Assembly (NCBI GenBank): GCA_021234155.1
Contig: JAJEKV010000049.1
Location: 1,639,487 to 1,703,486, forward strand
From: Isoetes taiwanensis
Taxonomy: Eukaryota > Streptophyta > Lycopodiopsida > Isoetales > Isoetaceae
Direction of reading: 5' to 3'
DNA: 64,000 nucleotides
Position numbers and translations under genes: made by a program
In this document: one piece after another, positions 1-11,674 of the stretch
How the letters are laid out: each line of letters begins with the position of its first letter
How positions within the stretch are numbered: the stretch's first letter is position 1
Notes under the pieces: model-generated
The model's database searches: none
Seen by the model: only the letters and a program-made list of their open reading frames with translations
What the model was told of the DNA's origin: nothing

Positions 1-1604
1 GATATTAGGTGCATACATGGAGGACACAATTTATATCAATTCTAATCTCTAGATTTCTTTTTTCAAATTGAAGGTCTATCCTCTAGATTTCATTCTCTAG
101 ATTTCTAAATTCCATGTTGGCTAGAGGTTTGAGCATTTACTAGCTCATATGTTGGTGCTAGAATTTATGAAAATCCATAGCAAACACTTTAGTCCATTGT
201 CAAAGATCCTAAGATTGTGTAACAATAGCATCCCAACGTGTGTACACCTTAAAAGCGATAGCTGTTTCGTCAAAGCTCATAAATGGATGCAAATTCAAAG
301 GGTACCCTCACATTGAAAATTCCATGTTAAGAGATGGCATCGACTATTAGATCAAGAAATTAACTATGTAAGAGATCCCAGAGGAATGAGTCGAAAGATT
401 TTAGGTCCAGATGTGGAATCCAAAAATAATAATTCCAATGTAAGCTTGAAGAGTCCAACTACAGTCTCACACAAAAAAAAAAAAAGGGGGGGGGGAGGTT
501 AATTCTCGACAATGTTTGCTTCCATGCCTAGTGCTGGTTTTAAAAACTTAGCACAAACAAAAACACTTCTAACAAGCTAAATACATGCTTTCTAAGCAGA
601 ACAATGCATTTAATTTAATAAGGCAAAAGTTTAACTCCTATCGCCTTTTCTCTAGCGCCTTATCTCTCTAGGGTGTTTCTCTCTCTAGGTTTTTGGACCC
701 CCAGTGCTTGGAGCACTTAATGTTTGAAACATGGACGCAATTGCTGCACATTTTGAATGCACAACAAGAATATTAATGGAACATTCAATCAAAAAAAAAT
801 TTAATTTCTTTAAGTAGCTTGATATGCTATGTTTTGACCTAAAATTCAAATCTAGGCTCAAATTTAACAGATTGCACCTGCATTCCCACTGCGAAATGCC
901 AAAATCGAGTCTGCCATCACACTTCTTACTATAATTTTTTATCCACTACTACTCTGTTTTAGTTCGACAAGATCTTGCCCAATTCAATTTGGACGTTAAA
1001 AATATCTATCCATCCATCCATCCATCTATCCATCCATCCATCCATCCATCCATCCATCTATCTATCTTATTTGGTGTCGCATAGCAAAGAAGAAGGATTT
1101 AGTACACTTGGTACTAAGCATTTCTACCACAGACCAAGCGCCCGTTCCAAAATCCAGCTTCAAGGCCAGAGACATTTCAAGACCAGTGTTTAGACATAGG
1201 AAAGGGCAAAAATGGAGAGATTAGAAGTTGCTTTGCACTTGTTAGTTCCTACTCTAATGATATTATGCTCATACACATCCTAGATTCATATGATCTCTCT
1301 TCGTGGACGATAGAAACCTATTCAATTCAATTCTTCAGAATGAAGACTTATGTTATTTGTTTGCATGGCAAACAATGCCAAATGAATTTATAATTCAAAA
1401 TCACAAAAGCATATTGTTCATAATAGATTGTTAGGACTAGTTTCTTAGCAATCATTGATGAAATGAAGTCGCATTTTCGTTGCGTAGAATACACAATGAG
1501 AAATTACGGAAGTGTTTTTTGTGTTTGTAAACTCCACCACTATAAATCTTTCACAATTCATTTCATATTGGGGAAAGGTATCCTCGCCATGGTTTGAACT
1601 ATAA
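1..1604. other. Intergenic, no gene seen
   Basis: AT-rich sequence with no convincing reading frame, splice pattern or known domain. It contains an A run followed by a G run at about 473-495 and an ATCC microsatellite at 1004-1067. The right edge is set by the start of a terminal inverted repeat at 1605. Confidence 0.6.
1004..1067. repeat. ATCC/ATCT tetranucleotide microsatellite
   Basis: About 16 tetranucleotide units, mostly ATCC with ATCT variants at both ends. Seen directly. Read as protein it gives a meaningless Ser-Ile-His-Pro repeat, so it is not treated as coding. Confidence 0.95.
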
Positions 1605-4600
1605 GGGTACCTTCAGACCATGGGGTTAAATATGCTATGTTAAAAAAATTTAATTTAACAATCAACACACATGCTTTTTAAGAAAATTGTTAAAAAGGAG
1701 GGGGTTAATTTATAACAATTTGTTTGGGCTAAATTAAGGGTTTAACCGTGTTTCACATTGCATATAGTTATGTTAAACATTAACAATTCGTTAACAATCT
1801 TACAATTTGTCGACGACATGTTAATCGATGCCCCTGCCGGTGCTTTAGTGCTGTTGCGGCGGCATCAAGCTCCATCCTCCTCCATCGACAGAGCTTTCTT
1901 CCATCGCCGCTCCATCGACAGAGCCAATCGATACCAGGCAATCATGTATTTTTTCCCATCGACTTTTGTTGATTCGTGGGCTGTGTGTGTCTACAGAATC
2001 TTGGGATGTCTACAGAATCTTTGTTTCTACAGAATCTTGGGTTGTCTACAGAATTTGTGTTCCTACAAATTCTTTGTTTCCTTATTTCTCTATCTTTTAT
2101 AGTGTTATTTGTGTAGAGATTGTTTCTGTTCTGCAAAGGCCCTGCACAAACTTCCTTTTAGACTGCTTAACCAGTACTTGCTTCAAATACATCTATTTCG
2201 GAATTCATCATCTATTTGCTTTCTATATATGCATATTTGACATGGTTGCTGAAGGCAAGGCTTAAGAGAAGCATGCAGATTTTCCCTAACTGTTACAAGC
2301 TGTCTCTCACAGAAATTCATGATATTATCAATCTTGTTAATTTGGGATTTTCAGGTTTGGCCAAAAGCTTTTTTGGAATTTTTTTTAACATGATTTCCTA
2401 AGATTTCAGGGTTTTTAGGTGCCGGAAAAAATTCCGATTATCCAAAAATTGCAGGAAATTAATTTGTTATGATTTTTGGGGCTTTGGGATTTCGTGGCTT
2501 GGGGTATCCATCCCCAAGATTTCTTTTCTTGCTTATCGGCATGGTTGCCACGGTTGTTTTGCATATGGAGTTGCAAATCGAAATTTTATTCTTTTTTTCA
2601 AAACATTCCGGCCCAGTAATGGCATCGAGATGCATTGTGCAGAGACAGCTAATCCAAAATCCGTGATGGTATGCAGATGCAAGGTTTGAGCCTTTGAGAT
2701 TCTACATGATCGGGATTGAATAGAGTGTTTTTTGGGGTTTTGTTTGAAGCGATGCAACTCTGTATCTTTATTTGTCTGCAGGTGCTGTATGGTAGAAGTT
2801 ATGGATTCAGTGCCTCTCAAACCTCGAAAGTCTTGCAGCGAAATGAGGTATTCATCTACTTGAATCATGTAACTGATCTCTTAGGGATCTTATTTGGAAT
2901 ATTTATGTCAGTGCATTTTATTTTCTGTAAGGACAAGGCATATCAGATGTGAAAACTGATGAATCTATTATTTCTGATGTTCTAGCTTTTCTTCATTCAC
3001 CATCTGGCATTCACCATCTGGCATGCTATTTCTAAGTATTGCAGAGGTTTGGAGGTTCGATTTTGTTTTTGATTATATGCATCGGGATTTGCTGCATCAA
3101 GAAACCCTAAGGTGAGCATTTGTTCCTTATCTTCACATGCATATTGTTATATTTGTGAACCTCAGCTTAGGAAAATCTGTACTTGCTTTGTTTGTACAGC
3201 CTAGAAGTGCAATCCCATTAAGCTTTTGAATCTACTGCAGAACATGAGGGAACTTGATTTTTTTCCCCTAAGGCTTGCATATGGCCATCATAGTTTCAAA
3301 TCGTGCTAGCACCAAATCATACACAATCTTCGTTTGTGCAATTTATGGAGGCAAACTAGCATATACAATACATTTCCTTTCGCGAGCTAACTAATATAAT
3401 CTGCTTTTTGTCTATTCAAGCTTCTTTTGTGCAAGTTTGTAGAGGCAAATTTGTGCAATGCATTTCCTTTGATGAGTTGCTATTGCGTTATTATTATTCA
3501 TCTAAGTCCAGAAAATCTATTACACAATGGTACTAAGTATTTAAACAGGCATAAAAGGCTTGAAATGTGAGGCCAAAATTCAGAGATGTCTGGCTTTTAG
3601 GGGCAATCATACCTTTGTACAGAGCACTACATTTTGATAATTAGTACCTCTCAAATTGTAAGTCCTTGATGCTTCTGCTTTGTATTTTCTATTTGGAGTC
3701 TCGCCCATGACTTAAGAAGACCCATGACATTTTGGTCCTTCAAGTTGTAGGCTTGATACATCTACGTGGTCTGCTTGAAGAAACGTTTGCATCAGTAGCT
3801 AATTGTTTGCTGCTTGATTCATCCTTCATCAGGTGTGCTGCAAGCTGATATCTTCAGAGCATATGGGTTAGCAGGAAGCGTACAAGTTCTGCCTGCTCCA
3901 AACCATGAGGTGGGTATTTTCTGTTCCTTATCTTCTATAAGTTAGCCAGAAAGTGACATGTAGCTAAAGCTCGACAAGACTATCTTCCTTAAAGTAGATC
4001 TTTCGAGCTTCATATCTTTACCCCATATGCTTTGTGATGCATTTCTACACAATTGACATGATAGATGCACGTCCTTGCTAAGGTAGAAAATCCATGTCTC
4101 TTTTATGCACGACTGTCTATCTATTTATAGCAGTTTAAACTAGAGTAAACAAGCGACCATTTGATGCATTGTTAGTCTATTTAACATTGCTATATCTTGC
4201 CTAACGTGAGGATACCGCACTATCTGCTCTTGCATATATGTCAAGTGATTAAATCTAGGCATGTGCAAATAAATTGCAGCTAGATATCTGCAATTCCTTG
4301 CGTGCTTCTTTGGCAACAACCTTAAAGAAAACAAGTTCAAGAGAAGGTAAAGCATTTTCAAGCTGTGGTACATATTTAAATCATGCCATTAACAGGTTCA
4401 AGTTGTACATGTGTGACTTCTTTGGTTAAGCCCTAGGATATGATAAAAGTTGATGCCTATCTTTTACTTACTTCCTGCACTAAATTTATGCTTTTTTTCA
4501 AAAGATGACATATTGTCATCTTCACCAACCCCCTTGAACCCCCAAATTCCTCCAAATCTTTGTATCACCAACGTATTTATCCATGTTCTTAAAAACTGGT

Positions 4601-7600
4601 CTTATTGAGTATGACTCCTTTTGTCTGAATTTCATGACATTCACATGGCTCTCTTATCATAAATTGTGGCAGTGTTTGGCTGAGAGCTCACATAATTTGG
4701 CAAATGGGTGTGATTGTATTGTCTTTCCGTCTTATCAATGTTTCCCTATATCCTTTTGCATGAAGGTGCACAGTTATGTTTCTTAGAGTATTATTACTTG
4801 AGATAACTTACAGCTTTAACGGTTGCTAAGAAGACACTCCCATTCGCAGGGGTTAATATACCCAATTTGATCTATGCATTTCAGAAATGCAATTTGACTA
4901 CAGATTTATCATATTTGGATAACTGCCTTATGGTCAATCCTTTCAGTTCTACTTCTGCTACTAATTTATGTACTGCTATCTCTATAGTGATTTCTACTGT
5001 AGCTTCACATGTCTATTATCAGTTGTGCATCTGTATTCTCTATGTTGCGTACAGATGATGGGCGCATGCTTAGACTGTTAGACATTATTGGAGCATCTTA
5101 TACTGGCTGATACCAGGTAATGAAGTAGCATAAATCTTCATGGTTTTTGCCGCAAATTATCATATGCACTGCTAATTCTTGGTATTCAATCAACACACAG
5201 TCACACTTTGTGTTCACACTTTGGGAACAGCCCAAAATTGAAGGTGCAGGTTCATGGCAGCATAGTTAACAAAGGAATTTCATTGCATGCACATGGAAGG
5301 CAGAGTCACCAGCAATATCCCAAGGTTACAGATGGTTGATAGTCTTCCAAACCTGTAGATTACGACATTCAAGCATGAAGCATGCCACTTGAGCAAGACC
5401 TTTCCTTGCACAGTGCTAAGCAACTGCCGCACTCGGACCCCTGTTATACTTCAACATCTCGGTAAGGCGCAATACTTCATAGCCAGTATTGAATTTATTG
5501 CTGCAAAAATGAAATCATCCAAATGCTTCCACTTTTGGTTATTCTTTTTTATTTTCATCTTTGATTATCAATTAAGTACATCTTCTTAATTCCCATCTGC
5601 CATCAAAGCCAACTTGGATAGACATTAGAGTGTGCAAGGCGGAGAAATGTCCGGGACACATTTTCATGATTTTGATTGATAATATAGGCATTCACTTTTC
5701 CAATCAACTCTCGGGCCTTCCAAAGGTTCGTGACACAAGATAATGTCATGATTGGACGGGTTCAACAATGAGCAGAATACAGACTGAGAATGGCAAGGAG
5801 CATTCAGATATGAATGCTGTGGCTTTTTTGAAAACATAACAGTAGACCTTTGTTCTCTGAATGTAAAATTTTCGCTTTCTAATGCAAGTTTATCTTATCC
5901 TATTGTGTTTTGTTATAAGGTCAGAATATGCATGCTAATACTCTTTGATACTAAAGTTTCTTGCAAAGTGGATACGGCCATGGCAAGCTTCCTCCTTCAT
6001 ATCGACATTAACAGATAGGAAATAAGATTGTATCCTAGCTTCAATCCACAGTTCGCTTAGATAGACTCATGCTTGGAGATGATGTGCTTTGTCAAAATAT
6101 GAGTTCTTTTTCTCTTAAATATTTAGAATCTAATTGGCCTATGTTCTTGATTGTATGCATTGTTGGTCCGAGCAAACATGTATCGAGCTCTGCGTTATCA
6201 AATCTGAAGCCGAACAAGGCATTCATGTTATCTTCAAAGATCAAATAGTTTGATGGAAGTATGAGGATAAATCTTGCATCATACACAGTTCAAACCACAT
6301 TTTTCCACGTTGCAGATTGAGCTATAGCATAGGTGCCTTGCAACTTGGAGTCTCTTTCTGTCTCGGATTTCAAAGCACATCTGAGACAGCCATGGGTGTT
6401 TCGGAAGATCAGTCTGGCCAGGTAAATGAGCTATTTGGCCAAGTGAGGAGAATTCCGTCCTTAAATCATGATGCAGCATTGTTGTTAGGTTCTTTATTTA
6501 GCTTCTAAATGGATCGATTAGGAGTTAGGATTTTAAGATGGTATTTTGATTTATTTAAGGCATCACTTACAGAAGAATCCTTCTTTTCAATGTGGAGCCA
6601 ATGGGCAGATAAATGTCTCTGCTTTTATAACAACATTTCTTCTCTCAGGCTCTGTTAGCGCAATGTATTGAGGTGATCTTTAATTTTGACGTTTGCCTCT
6701 TCCAATCTTCAGAGGAGTCGGCTCAACTAAAAGAGTGAACGCATTCGTTTTGAAGGTAAATCCTTAGATTACAAATAGAAGTATGAAAATAAGCCTCCTC
6801 CAGCTCTGGAATTTCACCCACGTGTTTATGCTGGCTCTAACAACAACTTGCTAGGAACAAATCGAATGCAATTATAATATATATGAACCTGTTAAGAATC
6901 TGAAAAACAAGATACTGAGATAGGCTCATCTGAGGCGAGAATGTCTAGGTTCAACTAAACCATAAAACAATCTTCTGAGCTTATGAATCCTATCTTCAAA
7001 AAGGATAGTGAACGATTTTCTTAGTCCTAAAGTAAAATATTTAATGAACAGATGGAAGATGCTATTTAATTTATGATCCGTTAATTTATTCTATTTAGAT
7101 AGCCCATTGTCCATTGTTGTCTGCGATTTTGATGCAAGAATAAATTCAAGCTTGCGTGAATCTGATTGTTTCTATTACATCTCTCGCAAAGTTTGACATG
7201 TTGGAAAAAGTATTTTTTCTTTGTTTCATCTTCGAGGCAAGTTTGGTGTAATTATTGTTGCTGTCGTTGCACTTATGGCATATGTAAGACAAAGAAACTA
7301 TGCTATATATTCTAGGTGCAAAACCATGTGGAAAACAACAAAATGTATCACGAAGAGAGCCATTCTAAAAAAAGCCAAAGTTTCATATAGTAGAAGAAAA
7401 TGGTGTATGCCATAATGGTACTAAATGTGCTTAAAATGGTGTATGCCTATGTGTTTTATGGGCTACTGCAAGTAAAGAGGCTAGCGTCTCATCCTACTCA
7501 TCGCCCTTTACATATAATAACAATGTCACACTGTGAACCCATGATGTATTAAGGTCATGGGAGCCTTTAACTTATGATTTTTGGCATTGCCTTATACATT

Positions 7601-9095
7601 TTCACCTCCATGTCAATTTTAACTTCATGACTTCTGGCATTGCCTTATGGATTTTTACATTTCCTGTGAATGTTCTTAATGGAAATTGGCATCATTATAG
7701 TGACAATCAACGACATTTTCATAACGAAACCTTCGCTCTAAAATAAAAGCGCCTCTTAGTTAGGCTTGCTAGAGTCTAATATTGCCTCTTTCCACAAAGA
7801 AAGTATTTTATGTACCTAAGAAACAATGGTTGACTATAGAATTGTAGTTAGGCTCGGCAACGCCAATCTAGAATTATATTGCTAAGATATGTATCTACTG
7901 GAGTAGTTAAGGTTCATAATTCAAAGTCAACTTTGTAATACATCATATCATCATAGAAATCTCAGCTGCATCATTGAAACTCAGAACATTGCTTATCAGA
8001 TGTGCAATGTCATCAAATACTTAGGAACAAGGTAAGATCACAATATTGTGATGCAATCTTTGAAAACATGCATTGAAGAAAGAAAGATGGCGGGAAACGC
8101 ACTCTAGAGCATATCTTCTCATCCATGTAGAGATCTGACTGCCAGCTAAAATGCTTACTACTGCTTTGTTCGTTTGTAATATAAATTTAGAATGATAGAT
8201 GAGATGAAGCATTATTTTCATTTGTATACCTAACTCCACATCTAACATTCTCCCTAATTTGTTGGATCCAGGCTTATTAAAAGCAAGGAGCAAAATTTTA
8301 AGAGCAGTAAGATGGATCAAATAAAGTCATAGTATAATCTACGTGATCGGACAGAGTTGGTGATTTGTTATAGAGCAACTATCTTGAAAGGTTCGTCTTC
8401 TATAATGGTGAACGATGGTTTCAGGCCTATTTACAAATGCATTCTAACAATGTAACAGCTCTGTCTCTCTTTGTTCATTCCAAAAACGAATCTCATGTCG
8501 TATTTCGCTTCCTTTTCTTTAATTCTTGCAAGTATGCATTTATTGCTTGGCTCATTTAACCCAGAAGTAACTTCAAAAATGCGTAGCTAACTAAAGATTT
8601 GTATTTCGCTCTTCTTGGGAATGAGAGGTGCATTCACAAAATTCTCTAATCATTATGCTTCTATGGCCTAATCAAATCCATTGGATTAACTCACTTCCTT
8701 CTCAACCCCATTATCTTATGTTCCCCAACCATTGGTTTCCCACATAAATAGGCATAAGTTAAAAACAACACATTTAATTCTTATGTTAGAGCAACTCAAC
8801 ACAACTACATCTACAACTTTCAAGCATAATTGACATACACAATTTCAAGTATAACTATTGTTGCCTTCACATTGCAATGCAAATTCTTATAGGTTGCCAA
8901 AGCCTACCAATGCCTGATGTATCATATAATAAAAAACAACGCACTAGAAGATGCTCCCAGTCACTTGAGATTTTTGTACAATGGTTGGTTAAATTTGTTA
9001 GTGAATCTTAAAGGCTTGCTCTATATAACCCTTGCCCCTCCAAGCCACATTCTTCACTCCAACCAAAACAACCACCTTTTTAAATTGTTAATAAA

Positions 9096-9123
9096 GCCCG
9101 GCAACGCCGGGCACCATAACTAG
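9096..9123 (+). mobile_element. Helitron 3' terminus
   Basis: A perfect 7-bp stem with a 3-nt loop (GCCCGGC AAC GCCGGGC, 9096-9112) is followed seven bases later by CTAG (9120-9123) and then a T. This is the standard 3' end of plant Helitrons: a GC-rich hairpin about ten bases before CTRR, inserted before T. The 5' TC end was not located, so the extent of the element is unknown, and no RepHel helicase was seen. It is probably a short non-autonomous copy within 1605-11236. Confidence 0.7.
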
Positions 9124-9224
9124 TCAAGTTTAATGTTAGTTTGGACAGAATAGATCACAGGCTCAGGAAGTTACTGAATTTGCACACGCAGAGAATTTAC
9201 TGTTCCAACTGTTTTATTGTTTGC

Positions 9225-10330
9225 TTCAAAACTTCCTTTTGGACTGCTTGATCGGTATTTGAAGTTAACGTGGGAATTAAGTGGTGACTTTTACGCCTTG
9301 TGAAAAACATTTGCCTTAATTTTGAAGCCACATGGCATAGAATTCAATCCATATGGCAATGGATAAATTTGCATATTTGACCATAGGACCTTAATGGGTA
9401 ATGGCATAGATAAGAGGCAAGTTCTTACCTTCTAGCAGTGATAGATGATACTAGGGAATTAAACTCGGAGGCATAAGACTCATAGTTAGTTTTTGAGCAT
9501 GACCATAATTATTACTCACAATTGTTTGTGAGACAGAGATGTGCAACACCACTAACCAGTTGTTGGCCAAGTAGTCTGAACTATTGCTCCATACTCAATT
9601 TATGACAGGATAGCAATTTTTTGCTAAGTTAGCGCATTCTTACCAAGGGGCTGGATTGACAAACCAAGACTTATGTAGCAAAGCTGGGTAGCATGTGGGG
9701 CAAACTAAGTGTATAATAAGATTCTAGGGTTTCTTTTCAAGGGCTTAATGGTCAGAATGGTGTTGTTGACTTTAAACTACCCTTTGGATTGCTTAACCAG
9801 TGTTGGAAATTAACTGGTAGCATCAAACCTTGTGGAGGACATTTGCCTTAATAGGGCCACATGGCAAAGCACTCACTCCCTATGGCAATGGGTAAAATAT
9901 TTTTCCATTATGCTATTTGGACCAAACTAACGGTCGCCTGTTGCTTTTAAGACTGTGACTTCGCCTATGGCTATATAATAAGGCACCCAATCCCTATAAT
10001 AGTTGGTAAAGCAGTTTCCCCTGTTGTGTTAATGATGGCTCAAGACAATGGACTTCAAAAGAATAAAGGTGGGCTGTTGTGACCAATAGACTGCAAATGA
10101 ATTATGACAGTGGTCATGCGGTAGTAGAAATTGACATCAAATTACCCTTTTGGGCGTTTAAACTGTATTTGTGGTTCTAAGCTGAGATGGTTAAATCCCT
10201 CGGGGAGGCCTTTGCCTAAAAACCCAAGGCCATATAACAAGACATCCACCTTAGAATAATATGTAAACCCTCTGCCGTTAGTCTTGCTTGGAGCAAGCAG
10301 ACATTGCTCCCTAAGCCCTAATAGGATCAT
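9225..10330. repeat. Degenerate tandem repeat, period about 400-550 bp
   Basis: Blocks at about 9230-9360, 9775-9900 and 10140-10270 share in the same order a CCTTTTGGACTGCTT-like stretch, then TTGCCTTAA, then a 'CCACATGGCA...CCTATGGCAATGG' stretch. A related start occurs near 2150. The copies are strongly diverged and non-coding, and the unit boundaries are approximate. Confidence 0.5.
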
Positions 10331-10534
10331 GAAGCTTTTCACAGTAGGCTGCTGACATATCCTCTTTGTATTTTCTATTTATTAGTTGTTCTTTTCTCTT
10401 TAACAATATATTTATTTTGTAACTTTTGGACTGCAGCAAACTTTCTATGGGCAGCAAAACTATCATTGGTTGTTTGCTTTGATTGACTCATAACTTGCTA
10501 TGGTCTATTTGATCGCCTGCCTTTTTGTAATGCA

Positions 10535-10860
10535 GAGAATATGCTGATAAGCAACCGAATACAAATGGCAGCATAGGCCAGGAAGAGGAACATGGAGTTC
10601 AAAATGAACATGCCGTTGATTTGGAGTCATTAGTGGCATTAAAAGAGAGGTTCCGTGTACAATGTTTGAAGAAGTTAGGAGAGTATATAGAAGTACTTAG
10701 TCATGTACTTCAAGAGAAGGGTGTGGATGTTTGTCTTGCTCTAATGAAATGACATTATGAGAGCAGATCATTGAAGGATATGATGATGCTAGATGATGTC
10801 TTAAAGCTAGTGTGTGCTCTTGTTGCCCATAGAAAGTCTGCTGCAGTTCTTGTGGGCAAT
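10535..10860 (+). pseudogene. DCAF1 (VprBP homologue) exon fragment with internal stop
   Basis: After a typical acceptor (TTTTTGTAATGCAG) this stretch reads as an exon of plant DCAF1, the substrate receptor of CUL4-DDB1 ubiquitin ligases. Recognisable words are DLESLVALKERF, QCLKKLGEYIEVL, LQEKGVDVCLAL and LKLVCALVAHRKSAAVLV, in the same order as in the family's N-terminal conserved region. A TGA at 10750-10752 interrupts it directly after CLALMK, and similarity ends near 10860 without a donor site. DCAF1 is normally close to 1900 residues; only about 105 are represented and no other exon was recognised nearby. It lies 350 bp inside the right end of the 1605-11236 element, so capture by that transposon is likely. 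The family call is from memory of the conserved motif. Confidence 0.78.
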
Positions 10861-11452
10861 ATATGTTGTCCCTTTGGACTCTTGTACATATTGTTAGTAA
10901 ATTCTTGGAGCCAAACTACCATTCAGAGATTGTATTATGAAATGACCATTAACAGATTGAATTTTTGTTTTCAATGTGCACTGCTTATTAACAGATTTTG
11001 TTATGTTAAAAACTAACATAACAATTAGTGCGAAAATGTTTTTAACAAATTCTGTTATGTTAGTGGATAACATAACAAATCCCATGTGTGAAACTCTTTC
11101 TAACAAAATTTGTAATGTTAGTAATTGACATAACAGGTGGTGTGAAAGCTTGACAAAAATAGCCTTAATTTATTATAACGAACAATTGGTTAACTTAAAA
11201 TCCAGTTTAATTTTACCCCATGGTCTGAAGGTACCCTAGATTTGGGTATTGTATGGCGAGCGTCGTAAATATTGGACGCGGCTATGTTTAAACCACAGGT
11301 ATATTCGTGGTATATTCGAGTTTTTGACATGTTATAGCCGCATCTTGACATGTTTAATTCACATCACAAAAACATACACGGCATTTTTGTGGACAGCGGT
11401 GCGATCTAAACACGACCACGTCCGATAGTATATATGGCGTTGGATTGTATGG

Positions 11453-11459
11453 TATAAAA
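11453..11459 (+). promoter_or_regulatory. Possible TATA box of the PPR gene
   Basis: TATAAAA lies 216 bp upstream of the PPR start codon in otherwise undistinguished sequence. Spacing would give a 5' leader of roughly 190 bases. There is no other support. Confidence 0.25.
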
Positions 11460-11674
11460 ATCCGTATATTGTTGAGAAAATGAGGAGCTTTTTGGTCCCA
11501 AAATTTTCTTTAACATGGCCGATCACATTCCGACGTGGTTTTGTTTTCAAGAAAAGTTCCTCGGTTCTTGTTCCATCGCAGATGGGCTTGTTTCCGGTTC
11601 TATCGCAGATGGGCTAAGATGATTTCAAAGACTGGATTTTCGAGCATTGAAATCCTGAAATTCAGAGCATTAGA

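Larger units (their letters stand above)
1605..11236. mobile_element. Putative 9.6-kb DNA transposon with terminal inverted repeats
   Basis: The first 26 bases (1605-1630, starting GGGTACCTTCAGACCATGG) are the reverse complement of 11211-11236 with one mismatch. Next to both ends lie short repeats related to GTTATGTTAA (about 1640-1790 and 10930-11170), as expected for subterminal transposase-binding repeats. The flanking three bases are TAA on the left and TAG on the right, close to the TWA target of the PIF/Harbinger superfamily, whose ends often begin GGG. No transposase was recognised, so the element would be non-autonomous. The interior holds scattered exon-like islands, a Helitron 3' end at 9123, degenerate repeats at 9.2-10.3 kb and a DCAF1 exon at 10535. 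An alternative is two separate elements of one family in opposite orientation. Confidence 0.5.

Noticed and set aside
1004-1067. Ser-Ile-His-Pro repeat protein
   Set aside because: It is only a translation of an ATCC microsatellite and has no start context or conserved flank.
8021-8320. 99-codon minus-strand frame
   Set aside because: No recognisable motif, no splice context, and it lies in decayed repeat-rich DNA.
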